A DNA stretch of 64,000 nucleotides, from positions 62,001-126,000 of the forward strand of contig CAVSRD010000019.1 in the NCBI GenBank assembly GCA_963730315.1, written 5' to 3'. The stretch is from VRUE01 sp963730315 (lineage in GTDB: Bacteria > Actinomycetota > Thermoleophilia > Solirubrobacterales > 70-9). The notes under the pieces were generated by a model. The model had not been told where the DNA came from. It saw nothing but the letters and a program-made list of their open reading frames with translations, and searched no databases. A program made the position numbers and the translations under genes. The number at the start of each line of letters is the position of its first letter. The first letter of the stretch is position 1. Below are positions 49,238-58,053 of the stretch, one piece after another.

Positions 49238-50353
49238 TCAGGCCGACGACGCTGCGCCAACCTCGCTGGCCGGCGGCGCTGCCTTCACTCCTTTTTCGCG
49301 AAAGTGGGGGATGACCTCGGCTGCGAACAGCTCCTGCGCCTTGATCGCCTTCCAGTGCTCTGCCCCTCCAGCGTTGACGGTGATCGACACCTCCGTCAAC
49401 CCCTCGCATTCCTGGCGGACCGCTTCGATCCGCTCCACGACATCCTGGGGCGTGCCCACCCATACGATGTCACCGTCGATCATCTCGTCGTAGGGGGTCT
49501 CGGCAAGTTTCTCCATGATCCCGGAGGTGTAGAAGCCGTAGCCGGAGGCTTCGAGCCGATCGGCCGGCGCCAGCTCGTTCTCCGCCAGCAGGGGCGAGGC
49601 GTTGCCGACGAGGAAACCGCGCATGCTCTGCTCCGCCTCGCGGCGCGCCGTCTCGCGATCCTCGTCGACGTAGCAGGCGTGGATCCAGACGATGTCGGGC
49701 TCGTTCCCGTGCTGCGCACAGGTCTCGCGATAGATGTCGAGCTGGTCGCGCAGCGCCGCGTAGGGCAGCAGCGGCGGCACGGCCACGGACCAGCCGCGTT
49801 CACCGGCGAGCTCGTAGGTGCGATCGCTGGTGCCGCCGACGAAAATCCGGAACCGGCGACCCTCGGGGGGCCGCGGGACGATGTGGGAGTCGTCGATCTT
49901 GTAGTGCTCCCCGTCGTAGGAGAAGCGCTCATTCTCGAGCGCCAGCATCAGGACCTCCAGGCCCTCTTCGTAGATGTCGCGCGTGTCCTCCAAGGTCACG
50001 CCCGCCTTGGGCGGGATCCAGCCGTGCCCGCGCACGACGCCGAACTCGTAGCGGTTCGGGACCATCAGCTCGAACTGCGCGATTTGGGAGGCGAGCAGGG
50101 TCGGGTTCAGGTAGGGGATCGGGTGGCCGAGCGTGCGAAAGCCGATCTGGCTGGTGCGCTCGGAGGCCTTGCCGAACATCAACCACGGACTCGCAGAGAT
50201 CGAGAACTGGGGGAAGAAGAAGTGCTCGATCACCGCGTAGCAGTCGTATCCCAGGCGGTCCGCGTTGACGATCTGCTCAAGGACCTCCTCGTACAGCTGC
50301 GCCTCGGGCTTGCCACCGTGGTACTGGATCTCGCTGTAGATGCTGAATCTCAT
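49238..50353 (-). CDS. LLM-class (luciferase-like) flavin-dependent oxidoreductase
   Basis: I use ATG 50353 (MRFSIYSEIQYHGGKP, 371 residues); GTG 50362 adds three residues. The TIM-barrel luciferase-like fold is indicated by ADRLGYDCYAVIEHFFFPQF (about residues 30-49), RTLGHPIPYLNPTLLASQI, YEFGVVRGHGWIPPKAG (about residues 103-119), RFRIFVGGTSDRTYELAG and FLVGNASPLLAE. Such enzymes are FMN- or F420-dependent monooxygenases, often used for cleaving C-N, C-S or ring carbonyl bonds. It is the first gene of a unit with the ABC importer, 81 bases downstream of a shared operator. Confidence 0.86.
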   Translation of the reverse strand: MRFSIYSEIQYHGGKPEAQLYEEVLEQIVNADRLGYDCYAVIEHFFFPQFSISASPWLMFGKASERTSQIGFRTLGHPIPYLNPTLLASQIAQFELMVPNRYEFGVVRGHGWIPPKAGVTLEDTRDIYEEGLEVLMLALENERFSYDGEHYKIDDSHIVPRPPEGRRFRIFVGGTSDRTYELAGERGWSVAVPPLLPYAALRDQLDIYRETCAQHGNEPDIVWIHACYVDEDRETARREAEQSMRGFLVGNASPLLAENELAPADRLEASGYGFYTSGIMEKLAETPYDEMIDGDIVWVGTPQDVVERIEAVRQECEGLTEVSITVNAGGAEHWKAIKAQELFAAEVIPHFREKGVKAAPPASEVGAASSA

Positions 50354-50433
50354 CCTGACCACTCACTCTTCTTGGCGCATGCACCGGGGCGGGGAGCACC
50401 GATCTTGGGAGCCCGAATCCGACCCTACCAATA

Positions 50434-50445
50434 TTTTGATCAGAT
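50434..50445 (-). promoter_or_regulatory. TTTGATCAAA-type operator before the LLM-ABC operon
   Basis: TTTTGATCAGAT on the plus strand (10 of 12 to ATTTGATCAAAT). On the minus strand a -35-like TTGTTA (50451-50446) precedes it and TAGGGT (50428-50423) follows after a 17-base spacer, so the palindrome occupies the same place in the spacer as in the hydroxylase promoter. Confidence 0.58.
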
Positions 50446-50451
50446 AACAAA

Positions 50452-51636
50452 TCACCGGCGAACCTCGGCAGACACCGGTGCGCCGGACTCGCTCACCTCG
50501 GACCCATCGAAGATTCTGCAGGCCACCCCGGAGAGGGCCTCGCCGCCGCGTGCCCCGATACGCCAGGTCTCCTGGAAGTACAGACAGCTCTGGCCGTCCT
50601 CGGAGATGACGTGGGGGTGCATCGAGAAGACCATGTTCTCGGCGAGCTCCACGTCCGATCCCTCGCCGATCCGCGGCAACTCGATCATCGTCATGCCGAT
50701 CGAGTGCCCGGTGACGTGGCCCAGCCTGTAGCCTCGCTCGGTGAACGGCTTCGAGACGGCGCGATGCACCTCTGCGGCGCTCGCCCCCTCCCTCATCACC
50801 TCGGCGGCGATCTCGAAGTACTGCTGGTAGCAGTCCAGCATCCGCCGCGTCTCCTCGCTCGCGCCGGCGGGGGCCAGCGGGCGCGAGAACTCGACCCAGT
50901 GACCTCCCGGCCCGGCGACCTCGAGCCCGTAGATCAACAGGTCCTCCTTCTCGACCCGGCGCTGCGCGCTGGGGAAGGTCATCTCCGGCCCGACCGACCC
51001 TCCCGGTCCGGTGAGGACCATGTCCATGGTCAGCCGGGCGGTGCCGCGCGCCGCGAAGACCTGCTCGGCCGCGCCCATCAGCTCGGCCTCCGTGCGCCCG
51101 GGCCGGTAGGCATCCAGGACGGCGAAGACGCCGGCCTTGTTGATCTCCATGCTGTGCCGGACCGAACGCACCTCCTCCTCGCTCTTGACCGCGCGCGCCA
51201 GGTCGAACTGCTCGTCGAAGCGCACCAGCTCAGCCGGGCCGTCGGCGAGAGCCCGGTAGTCGCGCACGCACATCACGTAGTCGAGCCCGTATACGCCGAC
51301 GCGGCGCAACCCCAGCTCGCGAAAGCGGTCGCGCAGCCACTCCCCAGGCGCCGGCGCGAACACCGACTCCTCGACGAAGGTCTCGTCGTGATCGCCGACC
51401 CAGCGCGCCTCCTGGGGGAAGAGGCAGGCCGGCTCGCTCTCGACCGGGATCAGGACGTAGGCGTAGCGGTGCAGGATGCGGAACCCGGAGGCGTAGGTCA
51501 CCGCCCCCTCGAAGCCGGTGTACTCGCTGCCGCAGACCAGCACTGCGTCGAGGCCGGCTTGCTCGGCCGCGGCGCGGATGTTGCCGTGGCGGCGCTCGAT
51601 CTCGGCCGGGCTGGGGCTCCAGGATGGTTCCGTCAT
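50452..51636 (-). CDS. M24 (creatinase/prolidase-fold) hydrolase with altered metal site
   Basis: 394 residues from ATG 51636, overlapping the upstream stop (ATGA). N-terminal creatinase domain (about residues 15-150) and pita-bread domain (about residues 160-380). The usual metal ligands D-D-H-E-E appear changed: the first two Asp positions read Glu (YGLEVAG and WVEFSRP), His is kept in VTGHSIGMTM, the fourth position is His (VFSMHPHV), and Glu is kept in LYFQETW. It may therefore use another metal, or none as creatinase does, and need not be a peptidase. Substrate unknown; last gene of the four-gene operon from 54.7 kb. Confidence 0.85.
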   Translation of the reverse strand: MTEPSWSPSPAEIERRHGNIRAAAEQAGLDAVLVCGSEYTGFEGAVTYASGFRILHRYAYVLIPVESEPACLFPQEARWVGDHDETFVEESVFAPAPGEWLRDRFRELGLRRVGVYGLDYVMCVRDYRALADGPAELVRFDEQFDLARAVKSEEEVRSVRHSMEINKAGVFAVLDAYRPGRTEAELMGAAEQVFAARGTARLTMDMVLTGPGGSVGPEMTFPSAQRRVEKEDLLIYGLEVAGPGGHWVEFSRPLAPAGASEETRRMLDCYQQYFEIAAEVMREGASAAEVHRAVSKPFTERGYRLGHVTGHSIGMTMIELPRIGEGSDVELAENMVFSMHPHVISEDGQSCLYFQETWRIGARGGEALSGVACRIFDGSEVSESGAPVSAEVRR

Positions 51637-52574
51637 CTCCGCGCCCCCTCCTCGCCCGGCCGCAGCTCCCAGGAGTGTTCGAGAGCCTCCACCAGCGCCC
51701 AAACCGCCTCGTTGAGCGGGGTGGGCACGTCCTGCTCCCGCCCGAAGCGGACGATGCCCCCGTTCAACGCCGAGACCTCCGTGCGGCGCCCGGCGAGCAC
51801 GTCCTGCAGCATGCTCGCCTTGTGGTGGTAGGCGACCTCGCGGCCATGATCCACCAGGTCGTCGGGGTCGGAGTCAAGCTCTATCCCGAGCTCGGCCGCC
51901 ACCGCCTTTCCCTCGTCGGCGAGGCCGGTGATCAGCTCCCGCACACGCGGCTGATCGCAGGCGACCCCGTGGGGCAGATGGGTGAGCGCGCCGATCGGGT
52001 TCGTGGCGGCGTTGAAGATCAGCTTCGTCCACTGTGCGCCGCGCGCGTCCTCCAGCGCCAGCGTCTCCATGCCGCTGCGGGTCAGCAGCTCGGCGAGCCG
52101 GGTGACCTCCTCCATGGTCGCGGGGCGGGACTCGAACGGGCCCAGCCAGGTCTTGCCACCGGTGTCCTGGCTGACGTGACCCGGCTCGACCAGATGGCCG
52201 GCCGGGAAGGTCGTGCCGCGGATCACGCGGGGGCAGCTCTCGGCGATCACTTCCTCGTTGCCGATCCCGTTCTGGACGCTGGCGACCGCCCCGTCGGAGA
52301 AGGCGCCCGCGGTCGCTTCGATCGCCGCTCGGGTATGCATGCTCTTGGTCGCGACGATGCCGAAGTCGGCGGCCGGCACCTCCTCCGCCTTCGACGTCGC
52401 CCTGACGCGAGCGACGAGCTCGGACTCGCCGGAGATCCGCAGCCCGTCCCGGTTGATCGCCTCGACGTGCGCCTCGTCCAGGTCGTAGGCCCAGACGTCG
52501 AGCTCGTCCAGTTGGCCGAGATGCGCGGCGAAGAGGCTGCCTACGGCGCCGCAGCCGATGACGCAGACCCTCAT
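51633..52574 (-). CDS. Ketopantoate reductase-family NAD(P)-dependent 2-oxoacid reductase (copy 1)
   Basis: 313 residues from ATG 52574. The Rossmann motif is VCVIGCGAVGSLFAAHLG (about residues 3-20), the Lys-containing block is IVATKSMHTRAAIE (about residues 73-86), the catalytic Lys region is QWTKLIFNAATNPIGALT (about residues 177-194), and ASMLQDVLAGRRTEVSALNG is the C-terminal signature. It reduces a 2-oxoacid to a 2-hydroxyacid or works in reverse. Adjacent to a paralogue, which argues for a catabolic role other than pantothenate synthesis. Confidence 0.87.
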   Translation of the reverse strand: MRVCVIGCGAVGSLFAAHLGQLDELDVWAYDLDEAHVEAINRDGLRISGESELVARVRATSKAEEVPAADFGIVATKSMHTRAAIEATAGAFSDGAVASVQNGIGNEEVIAESCPRVIRGTTFPAGHLVEPGHVSQDTGGKTWLGPFESRPATMEEVTRLAELLTRSGMETLALEDARGAQWTKLIFNAATNPIGALTHLPHGVACDQPRVRELITGLADEGKAVAAELGIELDSDPDDLVDHGREVAYHHKASMLQDVLAGRRTEVSALNGGIVRFGREQDVPTPLNEAVWALVEALEHSWELRPGEEGARR

Positions 52575-53551
52575 GCGTGCACCACCTCCTGCGGCGCGCC
52601 GGCGCGGGCCCAGGAGAGCTCCCTGCCGCGAACGAGCCTCCAAACCGCGGCGTTGAGGGGCGTCGGGACGCCGGCCGCCTCGCCTTCCCGCACCAGGGCG
52701 CCCGAGATCGCGTCGACCTCGGTCGGCCGCCGCGCCAGGACGTCCTCGAGCATCGAGGGAAGGTGTGCGTAGGAGCTGCGCTGGGTCTCGCCGCGGGCGA
52801 CCGCCCGGACGTTCATCTCCCAGGGGTCCTCGTGCAGCTCCACCCCGACGGCCTCGGCGACTCGCACTCCCTCCTCGATCAACCCGTGAACGAGGTGGCC
52901 GAGGTCCGTGGGCCGCTCGCGCTCGGCGAACTCCTTGACGTGCGGCAGCTCGGTCAGCGCCGCCACCCCGTTCACCGCCGCGTTGAAGATCAGCTTCGAC
53001 CATTGGGCGGGGCGGAGGTCCGGCATCGCCTCGGCCTCGAGCCCGGCGGCGAGCAGCAGCCGGCAGGTCTCGTCGACCACCTCCTGCGGCGTCTCGGTCC
53101 CCGCGTACGGCCCGAGCCAGGTCGCGGTGTCGAGCTCGTACTCGACCTCGGTGTCCCCATGTCGATTGCCGCTCATGAAGGTCACCGCGCTGATCAGCTT
53201 CCAGTCTCCGTGGCGGCGCAGCACCTCCTCCGCGCCGAGGCCGTTCTGAACGGTCATCATCGCCGCGTCGGGAAAGCGGCCCCGCAGGCGCTTTGCGGTC
53301 TGCTCCAGATGCGTGGTCTTGGTGGCGACGATGCCGAGGTCGAACTCCGGCAGGCGGTCGGGGTCCGAGCTGGCCTTCACGGTGGCGTGGCGCTCGCTCT
53401 TGCCCGTCACGCGCAGTCCCCGGCGGTTGAGCTCCGTGGCGTGCTCCTCGCGTCGCGTCAGCACGCTCACCTCGGCGACGGCGGCGAGGTGCCCCGCGTA
53501 GAGGCTGCCGATCGTTCCCGCCCCGATCACGCAGACGCGCCGGATGGCCAT
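52571..53551 (-). CDS. Ketopantoate reductase-family NAD(P)-dependent 2-oxoacid reductase (copy 2)
   Basis: 326 residues. It aligns block for block with the downstream copy: VCVIGAGTIGSLYAGHL, LGIVATKTTHLEQTAK, TVQNGLGAEEVLRRHGDWK, QWSKLIFNAAVNGVAALTEL (about residues 185-204) and PSMLEDVLARRPTEVDAISG. The two are clearly tandem paralogues but diverged, so the duplication is old. They overlap by four bases and may form a hetero-oligomer or act on successive intermediates. Three-base gap to the condensing-enzyme gene upstream. Confidence 0.87.
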   Translation of the reverse strand: MAIRRVCVIGAGTIGSLYAGHLAAVAEVSVLTRREEHATELNRRGLRVTGKSERHATVKASSDPDRLPEFDLGIVATKTTHLEQTAKRLRGRFPDAAMMTVQNGLGAEEVLRRHGDWKLISAVTFMSGNRHGDTEVEYELDTATWLGPYAGTETPQEVVDETCRLLLAAGLEAEAMPDLRPAQWSKLIFNAAVNGVAALTELPHVKEFAERERPTDLGHLVHGLIEEGVRVAEAVGVELHEDPWEMNVRAVARGETQRSSYAHLPSMLEDVLARRPTEVDAISGALVREGEAAGVPTPLNAAVWRLVRGRELSWARAGAPQEVVHA

Positions 53552-53554
53552 CGC

Positions 53555-54757
53555 CTACGCGCCGGCCCCGACGCCGCGTCGCCCCGCGAGCCGACGAAAC
53601 TCCTCGTCGCTGACCAGGCCCTTCTTGCGCGATCCCAGCTCCTTGACCTCGGCAAGCAGCCCCTCCCGCTCCTCCTCGGGGACTTCGAGGCCCAGCTCGG
53701 CTGCCTTGATCCGGATGCTGTCGAGGCCGCTCTTCTTGCCCAGCACGATCTCGCGCCGGGCGCCGACGACCTCGGCGGAGAAGGGCTCGATCGCGGCGGG
53801 TTCGTGGAACTGGCTCGCCACAGCGCCGCTCTCCCTCACGAAAAGGTTCTCGCCCGTGACGGGCTTGTAGGGCTCCAGCTCGTATCCGGAGAGCTCTCGG
53901 ACGAGTCGGGAGGTCTCGAGCAGGTGCTCGAAGCGGATCCCCAGCTCCGCCCCGTAGAGCGCGTCCAGGGCGATCGCCACCTCTGCCAGGTTGGCGTTGC
54001 CGGCGCGCTCCCCCATGCCGTTGATCGTCCCGTGAATCCAGGTCGCCCCCGCGCGAACGGCGGCGACGGCGGCCGCCGTCGCCAGGCCGAAGTCGTTGTG
54101 CCCGTGCCAGTGGATCGGCACCTGCCCCCCAACCCAGCGCCGGCATTCGGAGACCAGCAGGGAGGCAGCCTCTGGCGTCGCCGCGCCGAGCGTGTCGACC
54201 ATGACCACCTCGGCCGCGCCGGCCTCGACCGCGGAGGTGTAGATGCGCTCCAGGAAGTCGAGCTCCGCCCTGGAGCCGTCGACTCCGAAGAAGGCCACGG
54301 TCATGCCAGCGCGGGCGGCATGCGAGACGGCCTCGACGATGCGCGAGGTGATCTTCTCCCGGCTCATCCCGTAGGCGGCCAGCTTGCCCTCGCTGACGGG
54401 CGCCTCGATCACCGCCGCGCGCATTCCCAGCTCGAGCAGCGCCTCCAGATCCTTCGGGTGGGCGCGCGAGAAGCCCCACACCTCGGCCTCGAGGCCCGCC
54501 TCCATGATCGACCGCATCGCCTCGCGGTCCTGCTCGGAGACGCGTGGAAACCCGGCCTCGATCCGCTCGATCCCGAGCTGGTCGAGCGCTCGGGCGATCT
54601 GCAGCTTCGCCTCGGGGTCGAGCACCGTGCCGACGGTCTGCTCCCCGTCGCGCAGGGTGGTGTCGTAGAGGCCGATGCGACCGGCGGGACGGAGCGGTTG
54701 CTTCGCCATCGCGAGCTCGTTGATTCCCCCGGTCCAGATCTCGTTCCGGTCGATCAC
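53555..54757 (-). CDS. HMGL-like enzyme of the isopropylmalate/homocitrate/citramalate synthase group
   Basis: Up to 400 residues from GTG 54757. ATG 54709 (384 residues) is perhaps more likely, because the promoter's -10 lies only 13 bases before the GTG. The TIM barrel is marked by IGLYDTTLRDGEQTVGTVL (catalytic Arg-Asp, metal Asp), GIERIEAGFPRVS, VPIHWHGHNDFGLATA (metal His-x-His near residue 205) and HGTINGMGERAGNANLAEV. The C-terminal about 90 residues are the DUF-type dimer/communication region, without a full LeuA regulatory domain. It condenses acyl-CoA with a 2-oxoacid or runs the reverse cleavage. First gene of the operon with two 2-oxoacid reductases, which suggests linked chemistry. 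Confidence 0.87.
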   Translation of the reverse strand: MIDRNEIWTGGINELAMAKQPLRPAGRIGLYDTTLRDGEQTVGTVLDPEAKLQIARALDQLGIERIEAGFPRVSEQDREAMRSIMEAGLEAEVWGFSRAHPKDLEALLELGMRAAVIEAPVSEGKLAAYGMSREKITSRIVEAVSHAARAGMTVAFFGVDGSRAELDFLERIYTSAVEAGAAEVVMVDTLGAATPEAASLLVSECRRWVGGQVPIHWHGHNDFGLATAAAVAAVRAGATWIHGTINGMGERAGNANLAEVAIALDALYGAELGIRFEHLLETSRLVRELSGYELEPYKPVTGENLFVRESGAVASQFHEPAAIEPFSAEVVGARREIVLGKKSGLDSIRIKAAELGLEVPEEEREGLLAEVKELGSRKKGLVSDEEFRRLAGRRGVGAGA

Positions 54758-54769
54758 GATCTGCTCGAT

Positions 54770-54798
54770 ATTTGATCAAGGAGGTCGCACAGATGCAA
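54770..54798 (-). promoter_or_regulatory. Promoter with TTTGATCAAA-type operator before the condensing-enzyme operon
   Basis: On the minus strand TTGCAT (54798-54793) is followed after 17 bases by TCAAAT (54775-54770). The palindrome at 54770-54781 (plus strand ATTTGATCAAGG, 10 of 12) covers the -10. The same two hexamers at the same spacing occur at 60544-60572, which strongly supports both. Confidence 0.68.
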
Positions 54799-54799
54799 G

Positions 54800-56005
54800 T
54801 CACGTCCGCCGGCCCCCGGGCGGCGATCCGGAGGAGTGGTTCAACAGCGCGCGCTCGGGCATCAGCAGGGCTGCCAGCGCCCAGTAGGCAGCGGCGGCCG
54901 CGAAGCCGATCAGCCCATTGCCGGGCAGATCGAAGCTGAGGCCGACGAGCGGAGCGCCGAGGACGATCGTCAGCAGCGCGTACGTGTTCATCGCGCCGAA
55001 CGCCGCGGCCGGCGATCCCGGGAAAACGCGTCCGAGCCCGGCCACCAGGGGGCCGAACGGGATCCCCGCCGCGAACCCGATCAGAAGCGAGCCGAGAACC
55101 GCCGGTGCCAACGGTGGAGCGAAGCCGAGCAGCAGCGAGCCGGCCGCGCCGGCCAGCATCGCTGCTACGAGGAATGCCCTCGTATGATCGGGGCGCAGAT
55201 GCGCGAAGAGGCCGCCGGCCGGCCGGCCGACGATGCCGAGGGCAAGGATCAGGGCACCGATCAGCCCGGCCGTCTCGGCGCCGTAGCCTCCGCGTCTCAT
55301 GAGCAGGGTGACGACCCAGTTGGAGAGCACGATGCCGAGGCCGAAGGCGGCCGTCTGGACGACCGCGAAGCGCAGCAGCCGCCGGTCGCCCAGGAGGCGC
55401 AGGAAGCCGGCCCCGTCCTCCCCAGCGTCGCTGCGCACCGTGGGCCCCGCCAGCGCCACCGCCAGTGCCCCGAAAGCGACGACCGCCGCGGAGAGAAAGG
55501 GGGCCCGCCACCCGAGTGGGTCGACGAGGCTCGGTATCGCAGCGACCGCCGCCCCGCCCGTCCCCAGGGAGACCCCGCCGTAGAGGCCCTGTGCGAGGGG
55601 CCCGCCGCCGGACTGCTGCACGTAGGCGGTGCCTCCGACGAAGGCGAGCCCGACACCGGCGCCGACCGCAAAGCGGATAGCGAGAACGGCGCCGACGCCG
55701 ACCGGCGCCAGGGTCAGCAGGTTCCCGACCGCGCAAAGCCCGAGCGCGGCGACGCCGACCAGCTTGGCGCCATGCGCCCGCACCAGCGGCCCGATCGCCA
55801 CCATCGAGGCCAGCTCTGCGGCGAAGAGGACCGTGGTGAAAAGCCCGACGGTCGCAAGGCTGACGCCATAGTGGGTGGCGACCGGCTCGGCCGCGGCTCC
55901 GACGTTGGCGAGGTTCCAGCTCGCCCCGGCGCCCATCGCGACGGCGGCGACAAGGCCCCTGGCGGCCGGGCCGGATCTCAGCGGAAGTCGTCCGGGTACC
56001 GGCAA
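54800..56005 (-). CDS. MFS transporter
   Basis: The stop is firm, but the start is not: ATG 55936 would remove half of the first helix (RGLVAAVAMGAGASWNLANV), so I take TTG 56005 inside the end of the preceding gene (401 residues); CTG 55981 is another option. Twelve helices and MFS elements are visible, including FTTVLFAAELASMVAIGPLVRAHG in the motif-A loop, cut here to its central part, and GRPAGGLFAHLRPDHTRAFL near the middle. It is last in the five-gene operon with hydrolases and an LLM enzyme and probably imports the substrate or exports a product. Confidence 0.78.
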   Translation of the reverse strand: MPVPGRLPLRSGPAARGLVAAVAMGAGASWNLANVGAAAEPVATHYGVSLATVGLFTTVLFAAELASMVAIGPLVRAHGAKLVGVAALGLCAVGNLLTLAPVGVGAVLAIRFAVGAGVGLAFVGGTAYVQQSGGGPLAQGLYGGVSLGTGGAAVAAIPSLVDPLGWRAPFLSAAVVAFGALAVALAGPTVRSDAGEDGAGFLRLLGDRRLLRFAVVQTAAFGLGIVLSNWVVTLLMRRGGYGAETAGLIGALILALGIVGRPAGGLFAHLRPDHTRAFLVAAMLAGAAGSLLLGFAPPLAPAVLGSLLIGFAAGIPFGPLVAGLGRVFPGSPAAAFGAMNTYALLTIVLGAPLVGLSFDLPGNGLIGFAAAAAYWALAALLMPERALLNHSSGSPPGGRRT

Positions 56006-57150
56006 AGCCGCTCTGTCCCGTCCGCGCCAACCAGGAAGTTGTCCTCCAGCCGCAGGCCCCCTCCCCCCTCCCAGTAGACGCCTGGCTCGATCGCGAGCAC
56101 CATCCCCTCCCCCACCGCACCTTCCCCGGCCTGGTGGGCCCAGGGCGGCTCGTGTGCGCGGGCGCCCACCCCGTGGGCGACCGGGTGGGAGGGCTGGCCG
56201 GGGTAACCCGCTGCGGCGATCCCCTCCCGAATCGACCGGTCGATCTCGGCCAGGGGAGTCCCCGGGCGCAGCCGCTCGACCGCGTTGCCGTATATCTCGA
56301 GCAGCACCTCGAGCAGCTCCTCGTACGCGGGTTCGAGCGTCCCGGGACAGACGTTCTTGGTCAGGTCGCACCAGTAGCCGTCCGCGCAGACCCAGATCTC
56401 GAGCAGGGTTGGGGCGTCCTTCACGACGGGGCGATCGCTCGTCGCGGTGAACGTCTTTATCCCGCGACCCGACCAGACCAGCGAGAACCCCCGCGCCATC
56501 TCGACCTTGCCCCGGTAGCCGACGCCGACTTCGTGCACGTGGCCCTCCCAGATCGCGGCGACCTCGCTCTCCTTCATCCCCGGCCGGATCCGCTCCCGCA
56601 CCTGCTCCATGGCCGCCGCCGCCAGCTCGTTGGCCAGCCGCATCCGCTCGATCTCCTGCTCGGTCTTGACCGTCCGCACCTCACCGAGCAGCTGGCCGCC
56701 GTCGACCACCTCCAGGGCGGCGCCCGAGAACGCCTCGAAGTAGTCGCGGCCGTAGACGGTCGGCTCCCCCACCATCCGGTCCGCGCTTTGGCTGCCCTGC
56801 GCCAGCTCGACCCCGATGCGGCCGGTGAGGCCGCGGTCGCGCAGCACCTCCAGGGTGAGATCCACGGAGCGGGCGAGCGGCGGTCGCGGGTCCGACTCGT
56901 CGTAGAAGCGAAACGGCCGGACGTCGTCGGTCCACGCGCCGCCGGCTGCCTCCTCGCGCTGGGGTTCGATCACCACCAGGGTCGGCTCTCCGTCGCGCGG
57001 GAAGACGACGTGGTCGTAGCCCTTCATCGGCCAGTAGTCGGCGAGGTAGACGAGGTTGTCGGGCGCACGGCAGACCAGCGCGTCGACGTCCCGCTCGGCC
57101 AACAGCTCGCGAACCCGCGCCAGCTTCGGCTCGTCGACCGGCCAGGCCAT
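55978..57150 (-). CDS. M24-family (Xaa-Pro aminopeptidase-like) metallohydrolase
   Basis: 390 residues from ATG 57150. An N-terminal creatinase-type domain (residues about 5-150, ALVCRAPDNLVYLADYWPMKG) precedes the pita-bread domain. Likely metal ligands are WCDLTKNV (Asp), SHPVAHGVGARAH (His), LAIEPGVYW (Glu) and LRLEDNFLV (Glu). The first ligand position reads Glu in LLEIWVCADG instead of Asp. This is nearer to canonical prolidase than the M24 protein at 50.5 kb. It should cleave a C-N bond. Six bases separate it from the FAH-family gene. Confidence 0.86.
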   Translation of the reverse strand: MAWPVDEPKLARVRELLAERDVDALVCRAPDNLVYLADYWPMKGYDHVVFPRDGEPTLVVIEPQREEAAGGAWTDDVRPFRFYDESDPRPPLARSVDLTLEVLRDRGLTGRIGVELAQGSQSADRMVGEPTVYGRDYFEAFSGAALEVVDGGQLLGEVRTVKTEQEIERMRLANELAAAAMEQVRERIRPGMKESEVAAIWEGHVHEVGVGYRGKVEMARGFSLVWSGRGIKTFTATSDRPVVKDAPTLLEIWVCADGYWCDLTKNVCPGTLEPAYEELLEVLLEIYGNAVERLRPGTPLAEIDRSIREGIAAAGYPGQPSHPVAHGVGARAHEPPWAHQAGEGAVGEGMVLAIEPGVYWEGGGGLRLEDNFLVGADGTERLCRYPDDFR

Positions 57151-57156
57151 TGATGC

Positions 57157-58053
57157 TCAGGAGCCGACCTGGACGGGCACCGGCTCTCCGTAGGCCTCCT
57201 GCCAGGAGACGACCGGATTGCGAAGCACGCCGATCCCCCCTATTTCGCACTCGATCTCGTCGCCGGGCTTCAGGTAGTACTCGCTCGCGTCCTCGCGGAA
57301 GCCGGCGACCCCGGAGACGGTTCCGGTCGAGAGCACGTCGCCGGGGCTGTAGACGAGCGGCGAATAGTGGGCGAGCAGCTGCTCGATCGTCACCGACATG
57401 CGACTCGTGTTGGACTGCTGGCGAACCTCTCCGTTGACCCGCAGCTCCATCTCCAGGCTCTGCGGGTCCGGAATCTCCTCGGCGGTGACGATCCAGGGGC
57501 CCAGCGGGCTGAACGTGTCGATCGACTTGCAGAAGGAGAAGACGCCCGAGCGCATCTCGCGACGTTGGATGTCGCGCGCGGTGATGTCATTGAAGATCGT
57601 GTAGCCGGCGACGTAGCCGCCCGCCTCCTCGGGACCGAAGTTCTTGCCGCCGCGACCCAGGATCACGCATAGCTCGAGCTCGTAGTCGAGCTCGGAAGTC
57701 AGGTGCTCGGGGTAGACGATCGGCTGCTCGGTGCCGATGATCGCATCGGGGTTCTGGAAGAAGACGATCCACGGCGCGATCTCGTGTGACCAGTCCACAC
57801 GTTTGGACTCCTCCTCGTGCTCGCGGAAGTTGCCGGACGTGTGGAAGAACTTCTTCGGGATGATCGGGGCCTCCAGCTGCACGTCCGCCAGCGGGAAAAC
57901 GGGGCCGGCGGGGCTCTGCGCCAATTCCATCCCGGCGTCGCCGCGCTCGAACAGGGTGCGCATGTCGGGCACGTCGATCGTCCGCACGTGGTCGTCGCGA
58001 ATCGTCCCCACCCGCCTCGTGGCAGAGGGATCCGTGAAGGTCGCCAGCCTCAT
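57157..58053 (-). CDS. Fumarylacetoacetase (FAH)-family hydrolase/isomerase
   Basis: 298 residues from ATG 58053, overlapping the M20 gene stop (ATGA). The FAH domain is shown by PKKFFHTSGNFREHEEESKR (about residue 67 on), the metal-binding block LDYELELCVILGRGGKNF (Glu-x-Glu near residues 124-126), AGYTIFNDITARDIQRREM (Asp) and VLSTGTVSGVAGFRED near residue 245. Relatives cleave C-C bonds of acylpyruvates or isomerise 2-oxo-3-enoates after ring opening. In this operon it probably handles the carbon chain after nitrogen removal. That is inference. Confidence 0.9.
   Translation of the reverse strand: MRLATFTDPSATRRVGTIRDDHVRTIDVPDMRTLFERGDAGMELAQSPAGPVFPLADVQLEAPIIPKKFFHTSGNFREHEEESKRVDWSHEIAPWIVFFQNPDAIIGTEQPIVYPEHLTSELDYELELCVILGRGGKNFGPEEAGGYVAGYTIFNDITARDIQRREMRSGVFSFCKSIDTFSPLGPWIVTAEEIPDPQSLEMELRVNGEVRQQSNTSRMSVTIEQLLAHYSPLVYSPGDVLSTGTVSGVAGFREDASEYYLKPGDEIECEIGGIGVLRNPVVSWQEAYGEPVPVQVGS

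Noticed and set aside
51633..56120. A 1495-codon open minus-strand frame across several genes
   Set aside because: Only its last about 313 codons are a real protein (ketopantoate reductase family); the rest is out-of-frame translation of the condensing-enzyme, M24 and MFS genes.
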